From NCBI GenBank assembly GCA_003427395.1, contig BFEA01000285.1:377592-399125 (forward strand): DNA of 21,534 bases. Reading direction: 5' to 3'. The translations under genes were made by a program, and so were the position numbers. Positions 9,369-17,782 of this stretch are shown here, in pieces. This DNA comes from Chara braunii (taxonomy: Eukaryota; Streptophyta; Charophyceae; Charales; Characeae). Position 1 is the stretch's first letter, and every line of letters starts with the position of its first letter. Below the pieces are notes generated by a model. It ran no database searches. It was not told the DNA's origin and saw nothing but the letters and a program-made list of their open reading frames with translations.

Positions 9369-10425
9369 TGCAAGGAAAATAAGTAACTGTGAGATGACAA
9401 TTCCAGATCACACCATCACATTGAAAGCCAAATAGTCACACCGTGTCCAGAGAGCAACATTGCACCAATAGTACACCAATGGAGGTTCGTAGCACTGAAA
9501 ACCAATGTTTAGGGAGAGCATACTCTCTCCTCCCAACACAAGAGTCCAGTTCCTTCACACTCACACTTGGCGCTCAGTGCCCAGCCTAGTCCTACACAGC
9601 TACTACAGACTACAAAAAGACAATGCAATTGTTGACATCAGCGGCAACCCGAAGTACTTGAAGATGTCGCCCATTCAGACCATCGCCCATACAAGGTAAG
9701 TGCCCTCACATCATCATCATCATCATCATCCTTCACCTATCCCTTGACTACACCCACACCTGTCCTCTCTTTCACCCGAAGACCACCCCTGCGCTTCACT
9801 GTAGTCCAAGCCCACCAGCTATGGTGGCTGGGCTATGGCGCTGGCCTCAGCAGCACCCTCCTCCTCTGCACGACCGCACGTNCTGCACTTCGCCTCTCGG
9901 CGCCAGCCAGCAGCCGCGAGCCTTTGCTCCAGCAGCGCTGCCGCTAGCATGCGAGTGCCTGAATGAGGCTGCCTGGCCAGAGCTCTTTCCTTTATGGAAA
10001 AGAGCTGGCCAGCTCTCGCAACCTGGCTGGGCTGGCCTGGGCCCAGAAGCTTCCGGAAGGCCCCAGGATGCTGCCTGCGTACAGCAGCTACTGGGNTGCT
10101 GGGCCTCGTTCGGTTGGGCNCCCAACTGTCTCTGTATGAGGCTGNGAATCACGCCCAGGGCCTGCATTCTTTGGAAAGGCCCAGAGGGCCGTGAAAATGT
10201 CTTTGTTGCTCGTCCTGTGTTTCTCTCAACCAACTGGCGCGTCGGAACTGCCTGAACCCCGAATATGAAATTGACAGTCGAGGGCCTCTTGCAAAAAGCC
10301 AGGCCCGCCTTCACTTAGGGCGGGCACCTCCGCCTTCACTTAGGGCGGGCACCTCTGCCTTCACTTAGGGCGGGTATTGCTGCAAGCAGGGCCCCATAGG
10401 CCTACCGAGGACCCTAATCCTCGCA
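9369..10425 (-). repeat. element 1 5' LTR (1057 bp)
   Basis: It has the same TG...CA ends as 1448-2479 and is 25 bp longer because of one extra minisatellite unit. N bases at 9882, 10096, 10120 and 10145 fall at exactly the same offsets from the LTR start as in the other copy. Differences from the partner LTR are clustered in the first 380 or so bases (about 16 by eye). The next 500 or so bases, including the Ns, read as identical. The donor-like AAG/GTAAGT is at 9693-9701 on the plus strand. Confidence 0.95.
10304..10374. repeat. 25-bp hairpin minisatellite in LTR, three units
   Basis: Three tandem units of the same 25-bp sequence as at 2383-2428. The extra unit accounts exactly for the 25-bp length difference between the two LTRs of element 1. 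Confidence 0.92.
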
Positions 10426-10631
10426 AAAGGGCATCGCTTTCGAACGAGAACTGGATGCCACATAAGCTGTCCTCCTGGCTTCACATCTTGACTTCTGCAA
10501 TTGGCACCAGTGCCGTACCCCCATTCACCATTCACGGGGTCTGTGGACGAAGTCTGGTCACCGGTCATGAAAATCGTGACTGGTTGTAGTTCACATAGAG
10601 CGGGAATGACTTTTTATTTTTTTTGGCTGTT
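10426..10631. other. spacer between the two retroelements
   Basis: 206 bp bounded by the AAAG duplication of element 1 and by the TG start of the element 2 LTR. No gene or repeat is recognised; a short T-run lies at the right end. It is either original intron sequence or a remnant of an older insertion. The last four bases, TGTT, are the expected target duplication of element 2. Confidence 0.7.
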
Positions 10632-10863
10632 TGCAAGGAAAATAAGCAACAGCGAGATGACAATTTCAGATTACACCATCACATTGAAAGCCAGATAGTC
10701 ACACCGTGTCCAGAGAGCAGCATTGCACCAATAATACACCAATGGAGGATTCGTAGTACTGAAAACCAATGTCCAGGAGAGCTTTCTCTCTCCACACCAA
10801 CACAAGAGTCCAGTCCCTTCACACTCCTACTTAGCGCTCAGCGCCCAGCCTCCCACTACACAG

Positions 10864-11793
10864 TGAAACGGTATTCACCAGTTAGCAGTAGCTACTGCAG
10901 ATCCCAGGGTTCGATCCCTAGACCCCAACCTTACATGTGTACAGTACCTGTGTCGACCCGTAGAGTTGAACCCGCGACATGTGTATTTGTAACAGCTGAT
11001 AGGTTGTTGTAGGGTGTAGCATGGGTTCGATCTGTATACCTGTCGGATAGGAGTCTTAGTCAGGCCTAGACATCGTAGCTGTAGTGTTCTCGAAAGGTCA
11101 AGGTTGTAGCTGCTACAGTCCAGAAGGGTCAGAGTCGTAGCTGCTACAGTCACGAAAGGCCAAGTCTACGGCCTTCCGGAAGGTCCCAGTAGTGGCCTTT
11201 CGTGAGTTGCCCACGTTTAAGCAGAGGCAAGTGGTCAAGTGGCGAGGCAAGTGGGCAAGTGGGGGAAGTCTACCCTGCTGAGTCAACAGTCCCAGTCCCC
11301 AGTCAGTCAAGCAAGTACCGCACGGGACTATGTGCACTTCGGGCAAGGGAAATGGGCCAGACCAACGACCTGCAGAAGTATAAATCAAGAGGCAGCGCCC
11401 AGCCATTCATTCATTCCTGCGTGAGCCATGTCGAAGCGCTGTCACAACGACTTGTGCAAGGAGGTCTGCAGTGAGCCCGGAGGACGCAGTGGGCGAGAGA
11501 GGAGGAGCTTAGTGTAGCGATAGGGTAGAGGCAGCCATAGCTGCCATAGCTGTAGTTAGTGCACAGTGTGTGTGTGTGTATGTGTGAGTGTTCGAGTTAC
11601 GCGTGCGGGATATCCAGGGTGATCCGGTGTGTGTGAACAGCGACTTGTTTGGGCGCTGAGTCGCCATAGCCAGTTGAAAGTGAACTCGTATCTGGGTGCC
11701 GTATCTTTGAGTTTTGAGTGGGCGCATGTCGCCAGTTTGCTGCACTGCTGTTTACATGCATGAAAAGTGTGAATGGGAACAAGTCTGATTGCA
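10864..11793 (+). mobile_element. solo-LTR-like insertion inside the element 2 3' LTR
   Basis: The intact sequence at about 21108-21140 shows the empty site. Here 930 bp beginning TG and ending CA are inserted, with ACAG repeated at 10860-10863 and 11794-11797. A TATAAAT at 11379-11385, a little over half way along, fits the promoter of a plus-strand LTR, and no gag or pol sequence is present. It also holds a 15-bp direct repeat (11106-11120 and 11137-11151), an inverted pair ACGAAAGGCC (11152-11161) and GGCCTTTCGT (11194-11203), and a GT microsatellite near 11566-11588. It is unrelated in sequence to the host LTR family. I read it as a solo LTR of another retroelement; a short non-autonomous element is the alternative. 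Confidence 0.8.
11379..11385 (+). promoter_or_regulatory. TATA box of the solo LTR
   Basis: TATAAAT in a GC-richer setting, inside the TG...CA insertion. It would place a transcript start near 11410 on the plus strand. Confidence 0.55.
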
Positions 11794-12125
11794 ACAGCTA
11801 CGATCAGCCTACTAATTGACAATGCAACTGTTGACATCAGCGGCAACCCGAAGCACTTGAAGATGTCGCGGAATGCAGACCATCGCCAATACAAGGTATG
11901 TGCCCTCACATCCTCATCATCATCATCCTTCACCCTTCCCTGACTTTACACCCACGTCTTCCTCCCTTACACCCGAAGACCACTCATGCGCCTCACTGTA
12001 GTCCAAGCCCACCAGCTATGGTGGCTGGGCTATGGCGCTGCCCTCAGCAGCGCCCTACTTCCCTGCACGACGGCACGTGTTGCACCTCGCCTCTCCGTGC
12101 CAGCAGCAGCCCACGAGCATTTGCT

Positions 12126-12316
12126 CCAGCAGTGCTGCCGCTAGCATGCGAGTGCCTGAATGAGGCTGCCTGGGGAGAGCTCTTTCCTTTATGGAAAGAG
12201 CTGGCCTGCTCGTGCAGCCTNCCAGCAGTGCTGCCGCTAGCATGCGAGTGCCTGAATGAGGCTGCCTGGGGAGAGCTCTTTCCTTTATGGAAAGAGCTGG
12301 CCTGCTCGTGCAGCCT
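12126..12316. repeat. 95-bp exact tandem duplication joined by a single N
   Basis: 12126-12220 and 12222-12316 read identically and are separated only by the N at 12221. The other LTRs carry one copy. An exact repeat at an N is typical of two contig ends with unmerged overlap, so I treat it as probably an assembly product. Confidence 0.85.
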
Positions 12317-12660
12317 AGCTGTACTGGCCTGGGCCCAGAAGCTTCCGGAAGGCCCCAGGATGCTGCCTTTGCGCTGCAGCTACTCGGTCTCGTTCGGTTG
12401 GGCCTTCCCACTGTCAGTGTATGAGGCTGCGATTCACGGCCAGGGCCTGAATTCCTTGGAAAGGCCCGGTAGGCTGTGGAAATGGCTTGGTTGCTCGGCC
12501 TGTGTTTCTTTCAACCAACTGGCGCGTCGCAACCGCCTGTACCCCAAATATGAAATTGACAGTCAAAGGCCTCTTGTAATATGTTTGGCCCGCCTTCACT
12601 TAGGGCGGGCACCACTGCAACCGGGGCCCCTCAGGCCTGCCGAGGACCCAGATCTTCGCA

Positions 12661-12674
12661 TTCCCTCCTCCTTT
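12661..12674 (-). promoter_or_regulatory. polypurine tract of element 2
   Basis: AAAGGAGGAGGGAA on the minus strand, directly before the 3' LTR and identical to the tract of element 1. Confidence 0.93.
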
Positions 12675-12700
12675 ACTTCGTTAGTCCTCTGAGAAGTCTC

Positions 12701-14259
12701 TTATTCTGCAGGCATCTTCCCATTCAGTTCTCTTTCATAGCCTGCTATCACTTGAGGTGCTGTTATCAGAAGTCGTTCTCGTGTGAACCAGCGATCTTCC
12801 TTGGGATCGAGATGATGTCTGAAGCTCACACGATACTGCATTCTCGGTTTAGGAGGGTGCCCTCTGCATGATGGTCGAGGAACAGGCATCATTCGATGCT
12901 CCACGATCTGGTCGATCCCCACCTCGCCATCCATGGTTGGGGGCAGCATTGATCTTCTTGAAGGAAACTGCTTTGTTGCAGCGAAAGGTGCCAACTTGGA
13001 AGCATGGAAAACAGGGTACGTACTTAAGTGGGGAGGAATGCGAATTACGTATGATGGCCCATCTGGTTGATCCCCTACAATGTCCAAGATCTCCCACGGC
13101 CCAAAGTATTGTGGCATCAACTTCCGTGAGATCCCCATCTCCTGACCTAGTTCAGATGACTTTACCCAAACTCTCTCACCTACCTGAAAGTTAGAGGGCC
13201 GTCTATGTCTATTCTCATATGCGATCATAGCATCATGAGACTTCTTGATATGTTCAATGGCCTGGTGCAGCATCTGTTCATACTTTACAGCAACTCTATG
13301 CCGCCAGGTGCTGCAATGTGTTGTCTTTCTGGTAGCAGAAAGTCAAGCGCACTTCTGGGCTTCCAACCAAGATGTAGCTGGTTGGGAGTCATACCCGTAG
13401 TACTGTGCACAACGTTATTGTACAGGCTGGCGACGAGAGGTAACTTTTCGCCCCAATCATTCTGACTTGGCTTGATATAATGCCGAAGCAGGTGTTGTAC
13501 TACCCGATTCATCTGTTCGGCTTGGCCATTTGACTCAGGGTGATTACCTGAAGTCATTTGAAGTTTGGTGCCCATCTGTTCAGCAGTGGATTGCCACAGC
13601 TCACTGGTAAACCGTACATCCCTATCACTTACTATAGATGTAGAAAGTCCAAAATCGCGTACCCAGTTGTCTAGAAACAACTTGATGATAAAGTCAGTTT
13701 TCACAGTTTCTGGTATGGCGATAAGTCTTGCATACTTAGAGAAACGTTCTACTATCACGAAGATGTATCTTTTCCCAGATTTGCTGGTCACAAGTGTATC
13801 CATGAAATCCATGGACACGCTCTGACCAGGGCCTTCAGGAATCGGCAAGGGCTTGCGGAGCCCAAGCGGAGCCCAAGCGGAGCCTGAGTCCTAGGTTTGT
13901 CCCTTTGACAAACTTGGCATCTTTCAACATACTTCTTTGCATCTTGCATCATAGTAGGCCACCAGAATTTCTGCACTAGGTTAGCTGAAGTCTTTTTATA
14001 ACCAAAATGTCCAGCTGCATCGTGACACTCTCCTAAAAATAAACTACGTAAAGACTCACTATCCGGAACACACAACCTTTTATTCCCTGCCTTCACAAGA
14101 AACAGCAAGCCGTCTACCATCGTAAATTCATCCAAAGTCCTTTTGTCCTTGGTTTGAAATCTACGGATGATCTCAGACATAACTAGATCTTGCTGATAGG
14201 CATCCACCAATGATCGAGTCGAGTCGCTACATATGTCAAATTCAGTCACTAGTGCGCCC
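12701..14259 (-). pseudogene. element 2 integrase with C-terminal chromodomain (frameshifted)
   Basis: The zinc module (ECHDAAGHFGY ... CQVCQR) is intact in the 13788-14381 frame. The core (SMDF, VSDRD, NGQAEQMNR) is in the 13285-13848 frame, with all three D,D-35-E residues present (Glu codon 13516-13518). A GPW-type GPY/F module and a chromodomain-like tail (EVGIDQIVEHR, MQYRVSF, EDRWFTRERL) are in the 12701-13273 frame, ending MPAE and a stop. Two frame breaks separate them: an 11-bp tandem duplication of CCCAAGCGGAG at 13861-13882, and a 1-nt loss near 13288. Apart from these indels every key residue is conserved, so this copy shows the family's working integrase better than element 1. 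Confidence 0.93.
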
Positions 14260-14717
14260 AGATAATCCGCTCGACGAGATAGTGCATCAGCCACCTTGTT
14301 GTACTCTCCCTTGATAGGATCAAGTTGATAGTCATACATGTCTATCACTTGTATCCATCTCTTGAGTGCATCAGAGAGCACGGGCTATGTCTTGATCCAG
14401 CTCAAGGTTTCATGGTCAGATCTCACATAGAAGAATCTGCCTAGGAGATAATATCTCCAATGAACCAGCGCTCTATATAAGGCATAGAGCTCACGCTCGT
14501 ATGTGGACTTTGCGAGTTTCTGAGATGGCATCTTCTTACTCATATACTCGATCGGTCTCAACTTTTTCCCCTCCTTTTGCGCAAGGACCGCGACTATGCC
14601 ATATTGGCTGGCGTCTGTGGTCACGACGAAGGGCTGATCAAAATCAGGAAGTTTGAGAACCTCATAGTGTGTTAGGGCATACTTCAGTTTCCTAAAGGTT
14701 GCCTCACACTCTTCAGT
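14260..14717 (-). pseudogene. element 2 RNase H domain
   Basis: Full-length gypsy RNase H: TTDASQYG with the first Asp, YERELYALYRAL with the catalytic Glu that element 1 has lost, VRSDHETL with the next Asp, and NKVADALSRR at the end. A TAG at 14385-14387 replaces CAG (KTQP in element 1), and a TGA at 14718-14720 replaces the Trp codon of LDTPWEW upstream. The frame is otherwise continuous. Confidence 0.92.
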
Positions 14718-15325
14718 TCACTCCCAAGGGGTGTCAAGTTGAGTCAGATTTGTCAATGGGGAAGCTATAGTACTACAGTTCTTCACAAACGGACGATAGT
14801 AGCCCGTCATCCCCAAAAACGATCTGACCTCAGTAACAGTATGAGGTCTGGGCCAGTCACGTATGCTGGCCACCTTGGCATCATCTGGCCTCAGTCCTTC
14901 TGATGAGATTTCATGATCCAAGTACAAGATCTTGGTGCGACCAAACTCGCATTTCTCCAAGTTAACCTTGTACTGGTCCTGTCTTAGGAGACCTAGCACT
15001 ATTTTCAAGTGCTCAGCGTGCTCCTCTGCAGTCCTACTAAAGATTAGAATATCGTCGAGGTACACGACGATAAACTTATCTAAGTAGTCATGAAAAATTT
15101 TGTTCATCGCATGCTGGAACGTACCAGGTGCATTGGATAGGCCAAAGGGCATCACCACAAACTCGTATAGACCATACCTGGTCTGAAATACGGTTTTGTG
15201 TTGGTCCTCAGGTCTAATGGCAATTTGATGGTATCCGGACTTCAGATCTATCTTGGTGAAGTACAGGCATCCCTTCACTCTATCCAAGAGGTCATCGATG
15301 CGGGGTAGGGGCTCCGCGTTCTTAA
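14718..15325 (-). pseudogene. element 2 reverse transcriptase, C-terminal part
   Basis: Begins at NAEPLPRIDDLLDRVKG right beside the TTAA insertion, then FTKIDLKSGYHQI, MPFGLSNAPGTFQ, the catalytic VVYLDDILIFS, and the connection FLGMTGYYRPFVKN, up to the TGA at 14718-14720. The open frame extends to 15722 only because the transposon sequence happens to be open for about 130 codons; that extension is not RT. The first part of the same RT lies at 16620-17782. Confidence 0.94.
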
Positions 15326-16619
15326 ACCACCAGTACCTTCTGAAACACTCCTCTGAACCTTTTTTTTTTCGAGCTACCGAAGCTCTTTGTTTAGGTAGGA
15401 GCCAACTGGTGTAAAGCTGTGACACAGCGGGGGACTGGTCCTTCAACATTGGGTGACCAGAATGTCTACTGAGAGTGTTTTTTTTTTTTCCCCCTTCCCT
15501 TCTACTTCTCTTTTTTTTTTTTTTTTTTTTTTTTTCCCTGAGTGAGGGCTCCCGAGCACGTGTAATAGGAGGAAAGCAGTGGAAAAAAAAAAAAAAACGA
15601 AACATAGATTTCGCTGCAAAAGCGTTCAGATACATTCTGGAAAACACTAGTGTGAGTATGCCCTCAGTGAGGGCCTTTCCTGTGAACGTGGAATGCACTC
15701 GTCCATGCTGGCAAGGCACCAAAAAAAAAAAAAAAAAAATCGGGCCGTGATGGTGGTCAGATACATTATGGGCAGTAGTAGTGTGAGTATGCCCTCAGTC
15801 GGGCCTTCCCCAACCATAGCCCGCTGCTGAATGTACACAAAAGGTATCTCTGGTTTGATACAGCCGTAATGAGTACTAGCGTACAGGTTGGCCCTGAGGA
15901 TGTTTCTCACGTGCCCGGGAAGTGCGCCTTGTCAGAGTAACCGTTTATTACTCCACCTATAGCATCACGAGAAGAAGACAACAAATACTAGGTTGTGGCT
16001 GTCTTTTTTTTTTTTTTGGAAACATTTCTTGATTTATGCAGGCCATCCTTGCACAGGACCATACTCATATTCCCTGTATAGAGCCAAGTTCTAAGGGCAA
16101 ATTCTCTCCCGTATTGCACATTGACAGGAGGGCTGGTGTGTATGGGCCTCCGCAAATTTCTGACGAGGTGCAAATAACACGCCTTGTCAGAGGAAAGGTA
16201 CGTGCAGAAGGAAAAAAAATGATGGCGAGTGGCATTTTTGCCTTTTTTTATCCCTACCTCTCGTCCCTGCACATGGGTAATCGTCGCTGTATCTATCAAT
16301 GTTCTAGAGGAAGATCCATTCTCGTTTCTAACACGAGATACAACAACCTGTTTTTTTTTTTTTTTTTTCACGCACAGAGGATAAACATCTTTTTTTCTTT
16401 TTTTGCTTTTCTGTTTTTTTTTTTCTCGTGAGAACTTGTGATATTGTTCACTGGTCGTTCCTTGTCGTTTTCCAAACGAACGACCTCTGCACCTCTGCCG
16501 AGGCTCTACCCGGCCTCTACCAACCCTGCCCAGGCTCTACCCGGCCTCTACCAACCCTGCCCAGGCCTTCCATGAATTCAGGAAGAGCAACAAGTTTGGC
16601 TGGGTGGGGTACTGGTGGT
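15326..16619. mobile_element. TTAA-flanked DNA transposon (non-autonomous) inside RT
   Basis: A 1294-bp insertion with exact 12-bp terminal inverted repeats, ACCACCAGTACC at 15326-15337 and GGTACTGGTGGT at 16608-16619. TTAA is duplicated at 15322-15325 and 16620-16623. Element 1 shows the empty site with a single TTAA at about 5107-5110. No transposase-like frame is seen. The interior holds long A/T homopolymers (for example near 15512-15535, 15583-15596, 15720-15739, 16350-16368), an imperfect repeat with 131-bp period (15627 and 15758), and a 31-bp tandem repeat at about 16498-16563. TTAA duplication is the hallmark of piggyBac-type transposases. Class assignment is inferred from that alone, and the TIR does not start with the usual CCC. 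Confidence 0.88.
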
Positions 16620-17782
16620 TTAACAGTAATGGCATTGAGGCCCCTATAGTCAATGCACATCCTCAGGGTACCTCCCTTCTTCGGTACGAATAAGACTGGA
16701 GCGCCGTAAGGGGAGGTACTAGGCCGAATCCATCCCTTCTTTGTGAGCTCCTTCAGTTGGCGGCGGAGCTCATCTAACTCCACAGGAGGCATCATATAGA
16801 TTCGTCCCCTAGGTACCTTACTACCAGGGACAACCTCTATTGCATGGACAACCTCCCTTTCTACCATGCCTGTGGGTTCCTGAAAAAGGTTTGAATACTG
16901 AGAGATGACTGATTCTATCTCTGGGGGTGTTTTTACGGCCTCCCCTTTTTCAGAGACAAAGACTAAGTATGTGCCCTCCTCGCGATTCTGCTTATAATAG
17001 TAATAGAAAGATGATGCACACATGCACCCGTAGTTTTCTATTAGACTGTTGGCTTTGTACTTCTGCAATCTAACAGTTCTACCATTGGGCAATTTGTGGA
17101 TCAACACCTTTCTATCCCTGTCAAACTGAGGTTGCGCGACCTCGAGGTAGTACATGCCTAAGAGCATATCAAAGGGCAGTTCGTCGCTAACCAGGAAATA
17201 GATTTTATGGCTCACTTCCCCTTCTCCATAGGAGAAGGTACAGATTACGTCCTTGACGTAGTCTTTTACCAACATTTGGTGCTTGTTAGCCAGCGTAAAA
17301 GCTACAGTTCTACTAAGCCGCTGCACTTGGTCCCCTAGGCGCAGTTTATCCACAAAAGCACGACTGATGAAGTTTCGTGTAGAGCCTATGTCTGCGAAGG
17401 CGCCAACCTTGCAGCCACCTACATCAACCTCTACCACGAAATGTTCACCCTTTGGACCTCTACTGATCATCGCCCAAGAGTCCCTGAGGTCCTTCCCTGA
17501 CCACTCAGTCTCTAACTCTTCTAGGGCCTCAGACACATCTCTCGAACAGAGCGTCGGTGGGTCTGAATGTGTCTGTGGGGCGATACGTGGGTCACAAGCC
17601 TTGGCCAACGCCTGAAGTGGGGAAGGCAACGTTACCACTTCAGCGCGAGTAAGAGCGGCTAAAACTCCTACTGACCCGAGGTGTTTCCTTGCGAAGTGCT
17701 CGCAGAAGCACCACCAGAGTTCGGAGATAGTTCCACCATTGTTGGTGAGGCTACCCTCGTCAGGACTTTCTTGCCTCAACAC
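16620..17782 (-). pseudogene. element 2 protease and N-terminal reverse transcriptase
   Basis: A long uninterrupted pol frame begins in the last codons of gag, in the -1 frame. In order: a linker, the protease core [19 protein letters not shown] (DIG triad at 17394-17402) followed by [12 protein letters not shown], the second half [18 protein letters not shown], a connecting region, then RT start motifs [37 protein letters not shown] and [13 protein letters not shown]. There it is broken by the TTAA transposon; the residues that continue to 16517 are transposon sequence. This is the best preserved protease region in the window and shows that element 1's stop at 5862 is a new mutation. Confidence 0.93.

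Larger units (their letters stand above)
1448..10425 (-). mobile_element. element 1: full-length Ty3/gypsy chromovirus (degenerate), antisense to the dynein gene
   Basis: This is a complete LTR retrotransposon of 8978 bp. It has two LTRs with TG...CA ends, a PPT beside the 3' LTR, an iMet-type PBS beside the 5' LTR, and gag-PR-RT-RH-IN-chromodomain between them. IN after RNase H marks Ty3/gypsy and the terminal chromodomain marks a chromovirus. A direct AAAG flanks it at 1444-1447 and 10426-10429, fitting a 4-bp target duplication. Its reading frames carry several stops and frameshifts, a lost integrase catalytic residue and a deletion in RNase H, so it cannot move by itself. It shares its whole architecture with element 2 at 10632. 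Confidence 0.95.
10632..12660 (-). repeat. element 2 3' LTR (2029 bp, interrupted)
   Basis: It starts TGCAAGG on the plus strand and ends CGCA before the PPT, like the LTRs of element 1. Removing the 930-bp insertion (10864-11793), its duplicated ACAG, and the 95-bp duplication with its N leaves about 1.0 kb, the size of the other LTRs. It has one copy of the 25-bp hairpin unit near 12590-12612, a CAT-type microsatellite near 11912-11928, and the donor-like AAG/GTATGT near 11893-11901 on the plus strand. Confidence 0.93.

Noticed and set aside
10864-11160. tRNA gene suggested by GGTTCGATCCC
   Set aside because: No acceptor stem, D-arm or anticodon arm can be built around any of the B-box-like motifs.
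11898-12692. 264-aa plus-strand open frame in the element 2 LTR
   Set aside because: It includes the N and the 95-bp duplication twice, and crosses the LTR end and PPT; not a gene.
15326-15722. N-terminal extension of the RT frame into the TTAA element (about 130 codons)
   Set aside because: Poly-Lys/Phe from homopolymers; element 1 shows that RT continues directly to the other side of the insertion.
15475-15740. Poly-A/T runs as tails of LINE or SINE insertions
   Set aside because: They are inside a unit with clear inverted termini and a TTAA duplication, and no separate target duplication flanks any run.
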